This document shows, one piece after another, positions 1 to 10,649 of a stretch of DNA of 64,000 bases (its first letter is position 1; the number at the start of each line of letters is the position of its first letter). The notes beneath the pieces are model-generated. The model did not search any database, was not told the DNA's origin, and worked only from the letters and a program-made list of their open reading frames with translations. The position numbers and the translations under genes were made by a program. Source of the DNA: Zygnema cylindricum (Eukaryota; Streptophyta; Zygnematophyceae; Zygnematales; Zygnemataceae); contig JBBHKE010000071.1 of assembly GCA_037447655.1 (NCBI GenBank), forward strand, positions 35,001 to 99,000, written 5' to 3'.

Positions 1-107
1 CTTCATATTTTTTCAATTATTTTGTACGGTTAGAACTTACGCGGTACGGCTCTAAGTTTTACAGGAAAACGACAGGAAAAAACCCTTAGGCACATGGAGA
101 CGCACCC
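1..107. mobile_element. Right end of a TTA-flanked Harbinger/Tourist-like MITE (family B)
   Basis: The last 107 bases match the right ends of the full copies at 6588-7364 and 26530-27310: a stretch with GGTACGGCTCTAAGTTTTA, then the terminal segment CACATGGAGACGCACCC. It is followed by TTA (108-110), the target duplication seen at the other copies. The left end lies outside the window. No coding sequence is seen. Confidence 0.7.
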
Positions 108-110
108 TTA

Positions 111-326
111 CATCGTGAAACGTTATTAATGCTAAAAACAATTTGCCGCTTAAAACATCGTTTCTCCGTACACACTTGTCCGATTTTTAATCTGAGACCG
201 CCAATCGAAAGCTGAGAATTTAACCTTTCAATCGCAACCGTCAGTTCTAAAAACCGACTTTTGTGTACGGAGAAAAGATGTTTAAAGAGACGAAAAAATT
301 ATTAACACTAATAACGATTCACGGTG
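111..326. mobile_element. TA-flanked MITE, family A, copy 1
   Basis: A 216-bp non-coding element with terminal inverted repeats of the CACCGTGAATCG type. The left end is slightly mutated (CATCGTGAAACG) and the right end reads CGATTCACGGTG; TA flanks both sides (109-110, 327-328). The two halves are nearly palindromic: AAAACATC...TCTCCGTACA on the left recurs inverted as TGTACGGAGAAAAGATGTTT on the right. The same 216-bp design recurs at 13125, 25831 and 26486. A TA duplication suggests mobilisation by a Tc1/mariner-like transposase, which is inference. Confidence 0.8.
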
Positions 327-530
327 TAGTATTCGGTCACGTCACGAATAATTTGTACGGAGTAATAAGTAACGTCCCTAATAGTTTGTACGGATAATTT
401 GGTCACGTCCCGCCTCTTTTTTTGATTTCAATTTTCAAATGACGTCAGAAAAGAGATGACGTCTGAAAAATGACCGTTCATAAAATCTGTCATATTTTTA
501 TCATTGAAGTTAAGGGCGAATGAAGCAATT
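327..530. other. Non-coding spacer
   Basis: No gene is seen. It holds spaced copies of TAATTTGTACGGA (345-400) and two similar ATGACGTC segments near 440-465. Confidence 0.5.
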
Positions 531-800
531 TGATTGGAACATTATTATATGAGCTGGAACATAAACATTGAATTGAAGCATTTAAAATTTTAACATGAAA
601 ATTGGAACATCGAATTGGAACATTGGAACATTTAATTGGAGCATGAGTAAACAATTAACATTGAAACATTGAGCTGACACATAAAAACAATTCAATTAGA
701 ACAATGAAACGTTAAATTGGAAAATTGAAACATTTAATCAGAACATTGATTACAACATTGATTTAAAATTAAAACATTTGAATTGGAACATACAAAATTC
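530..800. repeat. Degenerate AACATTGAATTGG minisatellite
   Basis: Imperfect tandem copies of a 13-15-base unit around ATTGGAACATTGAA, with many substitutions. A second tract of the same kind lies at 1306-1460. The short open frames in it are made by the repeat and are not genes. Confidence 0.75.
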
Positions 801-984
801 ATAGTTTTTCAAACCGTTTAGTACTAACGATTCAATCGCGGCGAATTATACGTAAGTAACGCATTGAACGATTTGAAAAAATCGTTAAAATCCTTTGTGA
901 TTTTGTATCCTTACTATTCCATACATATAAAAAAATTCTGTACAATCGTACAGAATTCAAACTTACCGCGCGCAAATGGCGCAA

Positions 985-1182
985 CACCGCAATGTCTCTT
1001 TTCGTGAAGGAAAGTACATTTTTGGTAAAATTTCGTACATTTCCGTAGAATTTCGTACATTCCCGTAAAAGTTCTGATCAGTTTATCGGACAGAAAGTAC
1101 TAAAAAGTGCAACGTCTCTTTTCGTCAATGTCTGTACATTTCCCGTAAATTTGCCGATCAGTTTACCGGACAGAAAGTACTC
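985..1182. repeat. Imperfect tandem duplication
   Basis: About 100 bases occur twice (985-1098 and 1105-1182). Each copy runs from AATGTCTCTTTTCGT or AACGTCTCTTTTCGTC to GATCAGTTTATCGGACAGAA (second copy TTACCGGACAGAA), ending in AGTAC. Several TTTCGTACATTTCC sub-repeats lie inside. Confidence 0.6.
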
Positions 1183-1305
1183 GGCGTTTTTTTGCAATTT
1201 TTTCAAATGTCACGGATTATATGTAGAAATCAGAAAAAATGAAAAAATAGCACGATTTCAACAACAGCCACAAAACTAAATCGTAACTTTTGAAGCGTCG
1301 AAGTG

Positions 1306-1460
1306 GAACATTAATAACATATATTGTGGAACAATAAAACATTGAATTGGAAGATTGAAACATTGAAATAGAAGATTGACACATTGAAATAGTAGATTGA
1401 AACATTGATATAAAAGATAGAAAACATTGAAATAGAAGATTGAAAACATTGGAACGTCAT
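1306..1460. repeat. Degenerate minisatellite, unit about 20 bp
   Basis: About seven imperfect copies of AACATTGAAATAGAAGATTG. It is related to the tract at 530-800 and lies downstream of the kinase gene on that gene's strand. Confidence 0.75.
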
Positions 1461-1902
1461 AAGATAGTTTATAAGAAAGACAAGAAGAGAGTCGGATGGA
1501 CACAAATGGGAATCTCAAAAAAAGAAAATTTACTTTTTCACTGTACAACGTATAAACAATCTAATCCTTATCTACACAAAAATTTTGAAAGATTGAATGA
1601 AATAATAAACTTACTCAAAATTGAAATGATTTTGTACGTTTTAGAGAGAATCGAAAAAACTAATGCGGCAGAAAAATCCCCTTTTCACATTTTTTCAAAA
1701 AATAAACGAATTAACTTGTCCTCTGACTACTTACAAAAAGCTATCGTAAAACTGCAAAAAAAAGAGACAAAAAGAAAAAACATGTACATTTCACAAATGG
1801 GGAACGCTTTTACCTATCCAAATTCTTTTCGACTCTCGATAAGAAAAAAAAAAGCCCCAAAAGAAAAAGTCTAACATTCAAAATTTCAAAAAAAAACTGA
1901 TT

Positions 1903-3687
1903 TTAAAAGTACACCGAACTATTCCCCAACAAAATTTCGTCCCATCGAAAAACCGAATTCGTCTCTATTTGGCCTTCAGAAAAGTCAAATGGTGTTTTCG
2001 GACTCATCATGAAATTGCTCTCCTTCTCCTCCTCTTCTCTCTCTTTCGTCAACTTTTGCGACAAACTGTCACACGAATTACCCACTTTTTGTACAGAAAT
2101 GCCGGCCAAAAAATCCATCGCCCCCTCCAAATCAAAATCCACGCCAGCCGAATTGCCGCCAGGTGTCACAAAAGACAAAACTGGAGCCGGAGAAGATGGG
2201 GAAAAAGACGAATTATCGGCAGTGGTGGAAGGGAAAGAAGTATCCACAATATCTTCCAGAACAGGACAAAACGGAGCAATTCCAGAAGATTTTCTTGCGT
2301 CCCACTCCCCTATTATGTCCAAATCCTCAAACATCCACGGACTCTCCGCAGCTCCGAATCCACTACAAGACAAACCGCCGATAAGTGCGCCACCTGGCAA
2401 CACCTCATAGGCCAACTCCGCCACCAATTCCTCCGCCAATTTTTTGTCTTCTTCCTCCGCCAATTTCTCCGCCCACTTCGCCGCTTCCTCCTCCCTCTCC
2501 TCTCTCTCCACCCTCTCCCAGAATTCGAAGTCAACGCTGGTCAACGCTGTGGTCAACGCGGCCCGCTTGGTCAACGGGGTGTGTTGGACCATCCAGGGGT
2601 GCGCGAGCACTTGGGCGGCGGTCGGGCGTCGCGTCGCGTCGCGAGAGAGCATTCTCCGGAGGAGAGCGACGGCCTCCGGTGCCAGCTGGCGCCACAGCGA
2701 ATGGGAGAAGTCCACGTGGCCCGACTGCGCCGCCCGGAGAGTCTCCAGTTCCGTTTTTCCGTAAAACGGAGCGGAGCCGCACAGCAGCACATAGAGCATC
2801 ACTCCCAGGGACCACACGTCCGCCTTCGGCCCGTACCGCTGACTCAGCGCCACCTCGGGAGCCATATACAAGGGCGACCCAGCCAACCCGTACGCCTCTC
2901 CCTCTCCCTCTCCCTCCCTCCCTCCCTCTCCCTCCACCCCCTCCGTCGCCGCACTCTTCATCCGTACCGCCAACCCGAAATCCGCGATTTTGACTTCCGG
3001 GTAACACGTGTCGCACTCGCATTCGTCTGCGTGAGAAACCCCTCTCCCCCTTCCCTCCGTCTCTCCCCCTCCCTCTCCCTCCCTCTCCCCGCCCCCCCCT
3101 CCCCCCCCCAGCAGCACGTTCTCTGGCTTGAGGTCGCGGTGCAGCACGTGCCGCCTGTGACAAAACGCCGTACCGTCCGCCAGCTGGCGCATGATCGCCG
3201 CCGCCCTTTTCTCCGCCAGGCGGCCGCCCGCATTTATGAAGGCGAAGAGCTCTCCCCCGCGCACCCTCTCCATCGCTACGTGCACCCCCTCGGAGTCGCA
3301 AGTCCACCCCCGCAGACCCACGATATTCGGGTGCCCAGAAACGGAGGCCAGGGCGGAAATCTCTGACGTGGCGGCCTCCCATTGGTCCAGGGGGAGGGTC
3401 TTGACGGCGACTGGGGAGGAGGAAAACGACAAAGTATCCTCCGAATAAGACAAAAGGTCGGCGGCTCGGACGACGCCGAAGCGGCCGCGGCCTATTTCGG
3501 GGCCGAATCGGAGGGAGTCACGTGGCAGGGGGGGGAGGGGAGAGAAGTGGGAGAGGCGGCGGCGCTGACAGCTGGATTGTGGGTTTTTGTCGTCTTGTGG
3601 GGAGAGAGGGAGGGGGTCTCTCCCTCTCCTGTCGTCTCTCGCTTCGAAAGTCATGTCTGTAGCGCGGCGTTTCGTACCGCAAGCCAT
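1903..3687 (-). CDS. CDPK-related Ser/Thr protein kinase (PEPKR2-like), intronless
   Basis: A 594-residue protein kinase, the only host gene I can support. Visible kinase elements: Gly-rich loop GRGRFGVV (66-73), VAVK lysine K96, candidate helix-C Glu E109, catalytic loop HRDLKPEN (183-190, D185), DFG (236-238), GSPLYMAPE (270-278), DVWSLGV (290-296), and a C-lobe Arg in DATRRPT followed by HPWM. The GSPLYMAPE and HPWM context resembles plant PEPKR2 and the catalytic half of CDPKs, but no EF-hands follow, so calcium control is not expected. Two inserts are unusual: about 37 residues of Gly/Glu/Arg plus a Cys-rich ADECECDTCY segment between the catalytic loop and DFG, and a Gly/Glu run in the activation loop. 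Both are encoded by purine repeats. After residue 370 comes an acidic coiled-coil-like stretch, then a low-complexity Ser-rich tail. The start is the first ATG of the frame, just inside a GA-repeat leader. Substrate unknown. Confidence 0.9.
   Translation of the reverse strand: MACGTKRRATDMTFEARDDRRGRDPLPLSPQDDKNPQSSCQRRRLSHFSPLPPLPRDSLRFGPEIGRGRFGVVRAADLLSYSEDTLSFSSSPVAVKTLPLDQWEAATSEISALASVSGHPNIVGLRGWTCDSEGVHVAMERVRGGELFAFINAGGRLAEKRAAAIMRQLADGTAFCHRRHVLHRDLKPENVLLGGGGGGGEREGEGGGETEGRGRGVSHADECECDTCYPEVKIADFGLAVRMKSAATEGVEGEGGREGEGEGEAYGLAGSPLYMAPEVALSQRYGPKADVWSLGVMLYVLLCGSAPFYGKTELETLRAAQSGHVDFSHSLWRQLAPEAVALLRRMLSRDATRRPTAAQVLAHPWMVQHTPLTKRAALTTALTSVDFEFWERVEREEREEEAAKWAEKLAEEEDKKLAEELVAELAYEVLPGGALIGGLSCSGFGAAESPWMFEDLDIIGEWDARKSSGIAPFCPVLEDIVDTSFPSTTADNSSFSPSSPAPVLSFVTPGGNSAGVDFDLEGAMDFLAGISVQKVGNSCDSLSQKLTKEREEEEKESNFMMSPKTPFDFSEGQIETNSVFRWDEILLGNSSVYF
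2885..2942. repeat. TCCC/TC repeat inside the kinase gene
   Basis: Pyrimidine microsatellite on the plus strand. On the coding strand it is a purine run encoding the Gly/Glu-rich insert in the activation loop. A similar run at 3041-3112 encodes the insert before DFG. Confidence 0.8.
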
Positions 3688-3766
3688 CCTCTCTCTCTCT
3701 GTCTCTCTCTCTGTCTTTCTCTCTCCCTCTCTCTCCCTCTCTCTCTCTCTCCCTCTCTCTCTCTGA
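3688..3766. repeat. (CT)n microsatellite at the kinase 5' end
   Basis: About 78 bases of CT with scattered interruptions, directly against the kinase start codon, so the coding strand has a (GA)n leader or proximal promoter. GA/CT tracts are common in plant core promoters and 5' leaders; the role here is inference. A second CT-rich tract lies at 3899-3980. Confidence 0.85.
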
Positions 3767-4279
3767 CTTTCTTCTTCCTTCTTCTTCCTTTCTTTATCTC
3801 TTTCTTTTTCTCTCTCACTATTCTCACTGATTTCAAATCCACACTACGTATAATTCGAGTTTCTCAGTCGCACAGATTTTAAAGTAATTTGTTCCTCCCG
3901 TCTCTCTCTCTCTCTCTCCCTCGACCACTCCCTTCAACTCGCAATCTGTTTCTCTCTTTATCCCTTTCCCCCCCCCTCGCGGTCGCTTTTGAGCAGCACG
4001 CGAGGTACAGTACAGGGAAGTGGAAGTTTCCCTTCCGTACACTTTTCAAAATGGTACCGTACGGACAGTACCAGTGTCGTGATATTGTACGGTCGTGCCA
4101 TACAGTACGGCCTAGTCGTCGCCGCGGAGCGACCGCCCGGATGGCCGTTTGTACTGAAGTGGACAGCGGAGGTTCCGAATGTCGCTTGCCGACAAAATAA
4201 TGGACAGCTGTACATATGTACGGTCGCAGAATCGCAGGAACATGCGAATGGCTTCGTCACGTAGACGGTGGCGCGACAC

Positions 4280-6510
4280 CCGGGGAGTCCAAGGGGCGAC
4301 ACGTGTACAGGAAGAACTGGATGTCGCTGACAGGGGGGCGACGAGGCGTGGCTAACCTTGAAAATATAATATATAAATTATACGGTAAGATATACGGTAT
4401 GATGTACGGTTTACGTACGAAAGTCGGTTTTGCGAAAGTACGTTTGGGAACTGACGAGGAAAACCTCGAAAGGTCGGCGAGAGGCTAGGAGGTGGCTGGC
4501 TGGGCGGTGCCTTTTGACGATTGTGTTGTACGGACAGTTGGCAGCTTCGATGCGATCTGCTTTGAACATCACGAACGCATGAACGTTTTTGTCGTTTGTG
4601 TGGAAGTCCGGAAAATTGCACCAGGAAATCGGTTTGAGCGGCGGTTTTGACCGGGACGGAAAGGACAAAAACATTGGAAATAGAGGAAAGTTTGGCTTAT
4701 TGCGAATAGGCGGTATTCGACGAATTTTCAAGTGGTCGTTTGTCGCTAGCGGCGTCTGGCACGTGTGGAGACAAGCGTGAGAAAAACAAACAGGCGAAAC
4801 GAATTGCGTTTGGAGCCTCGAATCGCTTGAATGGGAAAATTAGGGTTAGTAGATCCGTACAAGCATATAGCTGTACGGACATGGAAGCTGCAGGACGGTC
4901 AAGTGACGGAGAGTCCGAAGAAGGTTCGATTCCCAGATGACGACTTTTACGAGGCAGGATCGAGGAGGAGAGAGGCGAGCTGGGAAGACGTCACAGGTCA
5001 TTTCGTACTATCCACGTGTCATTCGAAACCGACAACACTGTAAAATGCATTTCGCCTTTTTGAACAATCAATGTCCGGTGTCGTCGAATTAAATGAAATC
5101 AGAAATTTTGTATAGCCGGTTAGGGCAACACTGTTGCCTTTGTAAACATTACTGTACTTTTCAGGTATACACATTTATGGACACGTAATAGTGTTTCATT
5201 GGTGGAGAATAACTTTCAGAAATAGCGTTGGCTGCTGGATTTCCGGCCGATTCCGTTGCTTCACCTCAAGCTCTTGTTTGCTAATTACAATACAAAATTT
5301 TGTCGTTTCATGCCGTACTTGCAAGCGTCGTGACACTCTGACACCTACGAGTCTACGACGCTGGAGAAACGTCCTCCTAAACGACAAATATTCCACCAAA
5401 TTGCCTCCAAGGAAGTAGATGAGCCGTTAATGCTTCGTCGTTTTCGAAAATGTCGGTGGAAATGACCGGCGGGCCGTCATCAACGGCCGGCTGAATTTCA
5501 GGGTGGGAAATTTATTGTCAGAAATTCGATCTGTTTCCAGCTTGCTGTATAAAACGACAAAATTTGCTACCCTTTTTTATTTGAAAAGATTCTATAAGAT
5601 TTTCCATACTTATCTTTTCCGGTGCAATTCGCACTACAGTACAGTAGTGTCATTATTGTTTTGTCGTTTTATGGAGCTGGTAAACGGAGGTGGAAAGATG
5701 GAGAAGCTTGAATTTTTGAAGTGACAGCTTGGCAAAAAGAGAATCTTTAATAGTACTGTACTATGGGCGGAGTTTTACGGAAGATATCAAATCTAAAAAG
5801 GTTTCCTCCTACTTTTTAAGTACCACGTGTCTAGCGTGGAAAGCTTATAGCTGGTAAATAATGCCACATGGTGAGCTAGATTTCGCGGTTTGGCGCTTTG
5901 ACTGCAACACCAGGTTCAAATTTGAAAACCGAACGGGAAAAAAATAACAAACTCCAAAAAAACTTAAAAAAGTATTAAAAGAACAAAGAATGATTACGGG
6001 TTATTACTTATTAGTTTATTACACGTGACTCATAATGACGACAGAAAACGCGACGATGAAAGGTACAAATATTCAAAACTGGTGAATAGTACGGAGCCAG
6101 TTCAGCCCGCCAGTGGTCTCGTACGTTTTCATGACGTGGCAGTTTCGCAGAACGCACGACGCTTGCTTACGATTCCATTCTTTCGTAGAACGTCCTACAC
6201 AAGTGCGAAGTACACAGTCCAACAGTGACCAGAACCGGTGTATCAAAAGCCGACAAACGGAATTAGCCGACTTTCTATCATTTTGAAACAAGACGAAAAC
6301 AATATTACCGTACAATAAAGCTCTCTAAAGTCTAAACCGTCTAATTCTTTTGTCTTGTAACAGAACGAACATTCGGGAAACAATCTGCAGTGGACTGCAA
6401 TCTGGACGGCGACAATTTTAATGTCGCTAAACGACAGTCCGCACTCCCAGCTGTTATTTTCCAGTGGAAAACTTGGTATATTAGGTCATTACGTCATGTT
6501 CTGTACCCGT
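4280..6510. repeat. Unclassified dispersed repeat, family D, copy 1
   Basis: About 2.2 kb with colinear similarity to 11680-13860, and in its right third also to 14190-14830. Anchor blocks: GGGGAGTCC...CGACACGT at the left, a very well conserved 120-bp block at 4881-5003, GATTTCGCGGTTTGGC in the middle, and CAGTGACCAGAACCGG...AAACGACAGTC at the right. No long open frame, terminal repeat or target duplication was recognised. It could be a decayed DNA element or a segmental duplication. Confidence 0.6.
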
Positions 6511-6587
6511 GATGACAATTGACACGATAAATTGATGTCGAGCTGGCCAACTCGCGTTCGAGTGGCTGTACTTTTAGCAGAGACTTA

Positions 6588-7364
6588 GGGTGTGTTTCTA
6601 TGTACTTCAAACTTAGAGATTTTTTTTTTGTTTTTTAGCGCAGATCCGGCGGACCCGGATTTCGGGTGTCCCTATGTGTACCAAACGAAATTGTCACTTA
6701 GGGCGTGACGATTGTATACGTCGACAATGCCCGTGACGGCTGTCAACGTCTACAATCTGTGATGACCCACGTCATTTTTCGTAACTGCTTGTGACGTCGC
6801 GTGACTTTTCGTGACATTGTAGACCTACCGCCCTCCAGCCTGTGCCGTTTCACGGTTGAAGAAGATGCGTTTTGACTTTGCGTCTAGTGTCGGCTCGACG
6901 TGAAATGGCATCGGAACCTTGAGACCCCTGCAAAAAAAATTCCGTACCGGATGGAAACGGACAAAACAAAACAAAATGTGTACTTCTCTTTGTCGTATTA
7001 AACAAAAACGGACAAAACATAGCGAATCGTGTACACTTCCACGTCGCTTGAAATCGCTTGATTTTTTTGTACAAAATATTACACGTGCGAATACGTGTTC
7101 CTATTTGTTTATATAAAATCCCTAATTTTAAAACACATCGGCCCTGTATTTTAAAGATAAGGTTGAAGATGACGTTTTTTGTCGTCGAAGTGGCTCGAAG
7201 AACACAAGACGACAAGATGTAGTACATTTTAAATTCGATGATGACGCAAAATGTACTTCACTTTTTTCTATTTTATTGTACGGTTGAAACTTACGGGGTA
7301 CGGCTCTAAGTTTTACAGGAAAACGACAGAAAAAACCCTTACTTAAGCACACGGAGACGCACCC
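6588..7364. mobile_element. Full-length Harbinger/Tourist-like MITE (family B)
   Basis: A 777-bp non-coding element flanked by TTA on both sides (6585-6587 and 7365-7367). Terminal inverted repeats start GGGTGTGTTTCTATGTAC and end CACACGGAGACGCACCC. TTA/TAA duplications and GGG...CCC ends fit PIF/Harbinger. It shares its interior with 26530-27310, including GTTTCACGGTTGAAGA and the CAAAACATAGCGAAT block. The short open frames inside are not genes. Confidence 0.8.
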
Positions 7365-7367
7365 TTA

Positions 7368-7705
7368 CATGCTTCGCACGGAAACTTTTAGTTTCTAACT
7401 AGTTTCCTGCACAAAGCAAGAAAAGTTTTGTCGGCGATATCCTGAAAAACCTCCGGCCTCGGCTTTCTGCTAGGGTTTCGTGAACTTCTCTTTGTGTATC
7501 AGGCGTAAAATTTGGCGTGTTCGCACTCTCCAGAATTTACTCTCAAATAATCACCCGCAAGTTTTTCCGATTTTATTTCCTTTGTTGCCCAAGGGCCTTT
7601 TTTTTTAACCTTTTCTTCTACTTACTCGGATCTACCGAGGGGAGCTTTCCAAGCAATTTCTGCACTACCACCAAGCGCGAAACAGCACAAGCGCTCGCAA
7701 TCCAC
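7368..7705. other. Non-coding stretch, possibly LINE 5' leader
   Basis: No gene is seen. It lies before the frameshifted LINE that begins at 7933 and may be its untranslated leader, interrupted by the MITE at 7708-7918. This is inference from position only. Confidence 0.35.
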
Positions 7706-7707
7706 TA

Positions 7708-7918
7708 CACCGTGAATCGTTATTCGCGTACAGGTTTCTATAGCGTGTAGGAACAATTACCGCCATTTACGCTAATTGAGAATTTGGAAATTTTCAACGA
7801 AATCGTTTATTCTAATTAGCAATTAGGGTTTTTTTAAATAGTGTGGATAATTCTATTTGAGAATAAAAAAAAAAGGTACCTTAAATAGCGTCCATTACGC
7901 CAATACCGATTCACGGTG
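7708..7918. mobile_element. TA-flanked MITE, family A terminal repeats
   Basis: A 211-bp element beginning CACCGTGAATCGTTATT and ending ACCGATTCACGGTG, with TA on both sides (7706-7707, 7919-7920). Its interior differs from the 216-bp class at 111-326 and contains AATTAGGGTTTTTTTAAATA and an A-run. It ends 15 bases before the first ATG of the LINE. Confidence 0.85.
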
Positions 7919-7932
7919 TAGCGCTCACTCTT

Positions 7933-10649
7933 ATGGCCCATCACAAGAGGCGAGCGTCACGCTCCCCGTCGCCGTCTTCTTCGGAGCACACTCGGCCACG
8001 TTTGATTTCCTTAGATGAGAACCTTAACCCTTTGTTGCCCACCTCCCAGAGCACCACTCTCCCCCTCCCCACTGTAGAGTTACCCCCACACACGATTCCC
8101 TCCACCAATCCCAACCCTTGCACAAACCCATGTGGGGTTGAACATTCCCTCGAGAGCACGCCACCAAAACCTTATACAAACCCTATTTCATCACCACCTT
8201 TGGGCAAAGAGCCTCCCCCTATCAATGTTGTCCCCTACCGTCCACCCCATTTTCAAGAACATTCTCCACCTTTACATTCTATCACTCTTTCTCAACCACC
8301 CAATTTGCCTCGACCATCAAGCATTGGTCCAACTAGGGTGCCCTGAAGGCTATATGTGGCGGGGGGCGGTTTGTCGAGGCATTTGAAGTCCTGTCCTTTG
8401 GCTCCTAAAGGTATCTCGCCCCCCGACAAGGGCCAGCCTTCTCCACCAACTGATCGTCAACAACCATTTCCTACAAATTGGCAATATGTTCGTCGTCTCG
8501 ACGTTCTAGGGTGTTATCACTTGGGCTACCCACGCCCTCGATTGTATACTCGTATCCCGAGCAACCTTCGTGATTTTGTCAAAGCTGCTCTTCGATTTCC
8601 TTTAGCTTTATTGGCTGAAGACATTGCCAACGACGCAGCATGGCACTTACTCCTCTTATTTCCTCTTTGGGTTTAGGTTTTGCCAACAAGAGGAGGTGCG
8701 AGCGGGGCTCATGAGACGAAGGCTCGTTGCCAACAATTTTTGAGGGGGAATTGGGAGTCATTGCAACAAGAGCACACGGATCGTGTCATCAGTCTTTCTA
8801 TGTCCCCTCCCAAACGCCATGCCCCACTTCCAAGGTCCACCGCGAGATTAATCGGGCGGTCCATCTTGGTCGTTCTGGAGAGTTTTATCGAGCTGCTCGT
8901 GCGCTTCGACCTTTCACCCCGTCTCCATCTTCAGAGGCAACAGTTGAAGCTCTACGCTTGCTCCATCCTCCTGCCCGTGACGAGCTCCTTTCTTTCATCG
9001 AGGTGCATGATCCACTCGAGTCTTTCGACTCAGAGCGTGAAGCATTTACAAAAGCTTTGATTCGGTCTCCTCATCTTTTGGCGAAGGCCCATCTGGCATG
9101 GTTTATGAACTCTTGCGAGACATATTTCCTCCTGAAACCCCCTCTCAAGGTTTTGACATCCTTTTTAAAGTGGCTTCTGGGGTGGCTCGGGGGAACGTCC
9201 CTCACCATGTTTTACCTCTTCTCTCTGCGGCACGTCTTGTCGCTGTTTCCAAACCGGCCGGCGGCATTCGTCCTATTGCTATTGGAGAAGTTCTGTATCG
9301 ATTAGTGGCTCGTGCAATGTGTATCCAACTTCAAAGGGCTTTCCATGACCACTTTACACCGCACCAGTTTGGAGTTGCTACCAGGGGGGGTTGTGAGGCA
9401 GTTGTCCATGGCCTTCGGGCTCTTCTAGACCTCCATCCGGATTGGGTGGTCCTTCAGGTGGATGTTGCCAACGCATTTAACACAATTAGCCGAAATGCTA
9501 TCTTTCACGAGTTAAGGCACGCTCCATCGCCAATCAACCAGATTTTTCCTTTTGTGCGTGCATTTTATTCTCGTCGAAGCCCTCTCATTTTTCCTCTTGG
9601 TGGTCCGTTTGGTGATGCTGCCACGATAGAATGTGCGACTGGCACTCGCCAAGGTGATCCTCTGGGGCACCCCTTTTTGCATTGGGTCACCTTCAAGCAC
9701 TACGAGACTCTCGGCTTTTTCTGGTTGTTTATTCCCTTCGATTGCGGATGATACGCATATTGTCGGGCCCCGAGATCAAGTTTTGTCTTCCTTCGCCCAT
9801 TTTGCAAAGCAACTTTTTAAGAGCGGTTTATCGGTTAACCCATCTAAGTGTGTAGCATGGTGCCCCCAAGGCTTACCTTTCGACTACCCCGTCCCTATGG
9901 GTTTACGAATTTCGTCTTCAACAGAGGGAATTAAAGCTTTAGGATCCCCTATTGGAACCCCATCCTTTGTGAATCAGGTTGTTACAGATGCTTTATTGGA
10001 GGACCTCTCGCACACTGATGACCTTCTTAAGCTCTCCGACTCCCAAGTGGCTTTTGCAATCCTTACCCGTTGTTTTGCTCAAGGTCCTCTTTATCTTGCC
10101 CGGATTGTCCCACCACCGACTTCGTTTTTGTCTTCTCTTAAGGACTTTCATGAGAAACTCTTTAGCGTACTCCACCACCTTGTTGGGCATGGGATTTTTG
10201 ATCGGCCGGAGGGTTCGTTTGCGCGCCAACAAGCAAGTCTCCCTATTTCAAATGGCGGTTTAGGTTTGATTCCTGTGGCTAGGGTTGCTCCGGCGGCATA
10301 TTTGGGTAGTTGGTCTTTGGTGGCACCTACCATCACCTCTCGGTTTATCGTCGATGACGTTCCAATTCTGGCCCAAGTCGTCCCTAAGGTGGAGGAAAAC
10401 CTGTTTCCTTTTCATGAGACTCTTCTCTCCGCGCGTGCGCTCCTCCCACCTGATGCAAGAAACCAGGTTCCACCCTTTCAAACTTTTATTTCCGACAACA
10501 ACATTCATCTCCAACAACGTATAACTGAGCAATTGGCAGCCGCTGAATTCCATAACCTTTTAAACGCGCTTCCTTCTGCTCAATCGCGTGCTCGACTGCG
10601 TTCGTGTTCTGGGCCAGGGGCTGGTGCATGGCTGCAAGCCTATTCGTAA
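7933..10649 (+). pseudogene. Non-LTR retrotransposon (LINE) polyprotein, frameshifted
   Basis: A degenerate LINE reading frame in several pieces. It starts with a Pro/Ser-rich 137-residue segment (7933-8346). A Cys-Gly-Gly-Gly...LSRHLKSC zinc-finger-like motif follows at about 8355-8395, across a one-base shift. A conserved linker with KVHREINRAVHLGRSGEF lies at about 8840, then the reverse transcriptase at 9098-9751: GGIRPIAIGEVLYRL, HQFGVATRGGCEAV, LQVDVANAFNTI (catalytic Asp) and GTRQGDPLG. The IADDTHIVG catalytic pair follows in another frame near 9745, then the thumb region GLSVNPSKC...GLGLIPV to 10649. Frame changes fall near 8350, 8680, 9090 and 9700. No APE endonuclease is seen. The zinc finger upstream of RT suggests the early-branching class with a C-terminal restriction-like endonuclease, but that domain is absent here. 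It is not functional. Confidence 0.8.

Noticed and set aside
1440-1874. 144-residue plus-strand open frame downstream of the kinase
   Set aside because: Lys/Asn/Ile-rich composition, overlaps a minisatellite at its start, no recognisable motif; most likely AT-rich flank of the kinase gene.
1969-3366. Long plus-strand open frame of 465 residues
   Set aside because: It lies entirely opposite the kinase coding sequence and is Arg/Pro/Leu-rich, as expected from the complementary strand of a GC-rich gene.
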